Assembly: GCF_035046485.1 (NCBI RefSeq)
Contig: NC_085138.1
Coordinates: forward strand, 58,447,254 to 58,511,253
DNA from: Aedes albopictus
Taxonomy: Eukaryota; Arthropoda; Insecta; Diptera; Culicidae
DNA length: 64,000 bases
Direction: 5' to 3'
Shown piece by piece: positions 63,901-64,000 of this stretch. The translations under genes and the position numbers were made by a program. Positions within the stretch are counted from its first letter, which is position 1. Every line of letters begins with the position of its first letter. Under the pieces are notes generated by a model, which was given only the letters and a program-made list of their open reading frames with translations, did not search any database and was not told the DNA's origin.

Positions 63901-64000
63901 CCATGGTTTCCCAAACTGTGAGTCGCGATCCCCAGGGGGGTCGCCGGCCTTCATCCAGGGGGTCGCGAGGGTAAAATATTTTACTGTAACAGACAACAAA
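63901..64000. mobile_element. Possible hAT-type terminus, cut by the window end
   Basis: CCATGGTTTCCCAAACTGTG followed by AGTCGCGATCCCC resembles the widespread hAT terminal sequence of the form CAGTGGTTCCCAA...GCGACCCC. It is adjacent to the array edge. Only 100 bp visible. Confidence 0.45.

Noticed and set aside
1..64000. Endogenous viral elements
   Set aside because: I looked for non-retroviral virus-like protein motifs in the longer frames and recognised none; all polymerase motifs found belong to LINEs.

Overview
The window looks like repeat-saturated intergenic or intronic DNA from an Aedes mosquito (Ae. aegypti or Ae. albopictus; the sequence alone does not separate them). The reasons are two copies of a tRNA-derived SINE that I recognise as Feilai-like, other tRNA-derived SINEs, many TA-flanked MITEs and foldback elements, RTE-, R1/LOA- and I-type non-LTR retrotransposon remnants, and long tracts of the degenerate GGAATTCC-type simple repeat. 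I found no intact host protein-coding gene. The only long coding stretch with clear homology (27031-28236, minus) is the RNase H end of a 5'-truncated non-LTR element.

Layout. 1-1151 is a foldback element. 1180-3835 is a decayed I-type LINE split by a (TATTA)n tract. 3836-9290 holds diverged repeats, a TA MITE (5882-6094) and a three-copy 135-bp tandem repeat (8362-8766). 9290-16660 is mostly degenerate GGAATTCC arrays carrying a LINE-like insertion with a 23-bp target duplication (12409-13991, itself hit by a TA MITE) and a hAT-type MITE with an 8-bp duplication (14576-14995). 18490-20425 is a 9-bp minisatellite and 20986-21760 a TTTCAGGGG array. 24017-28245 has two related 0.5-kb repeats, MITEs and two retrotransposon remnants. 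28375-31135 is a 2.8-kb foldback with arms of about 720 bp. 31210-34666 is a large TIR element with another TIR element inside it.

35110-38470 and 43915-46530 are again degenerate arrays with SINE insertions. 38666-41055, 41666-43222 and 48661-50748 are the most unique-looking stretches. 41060-41665 is an 11-bp minisatellite. 51897-51939 is a candidate non-coding mini-exon with strong splice signals. 52350-54420 is the 5' half of an RTE element carrying a MITE that itself carries a second TIR element. 56309-58003 is a TA-flanked TIR element with a smaller one inside. 61132-63900 is a 5-bp array that turns into a 10-bp array and is interrupted by an R1-type LINE fragment.

Nothing here forms a pathway or operon. 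The recurring theme is layered insertion: target duplications and split elements allow relative ages to be read. Family names are from memory of mosquito repeats and were not checked by search. Start and end points of degenerate repeats are approximate.
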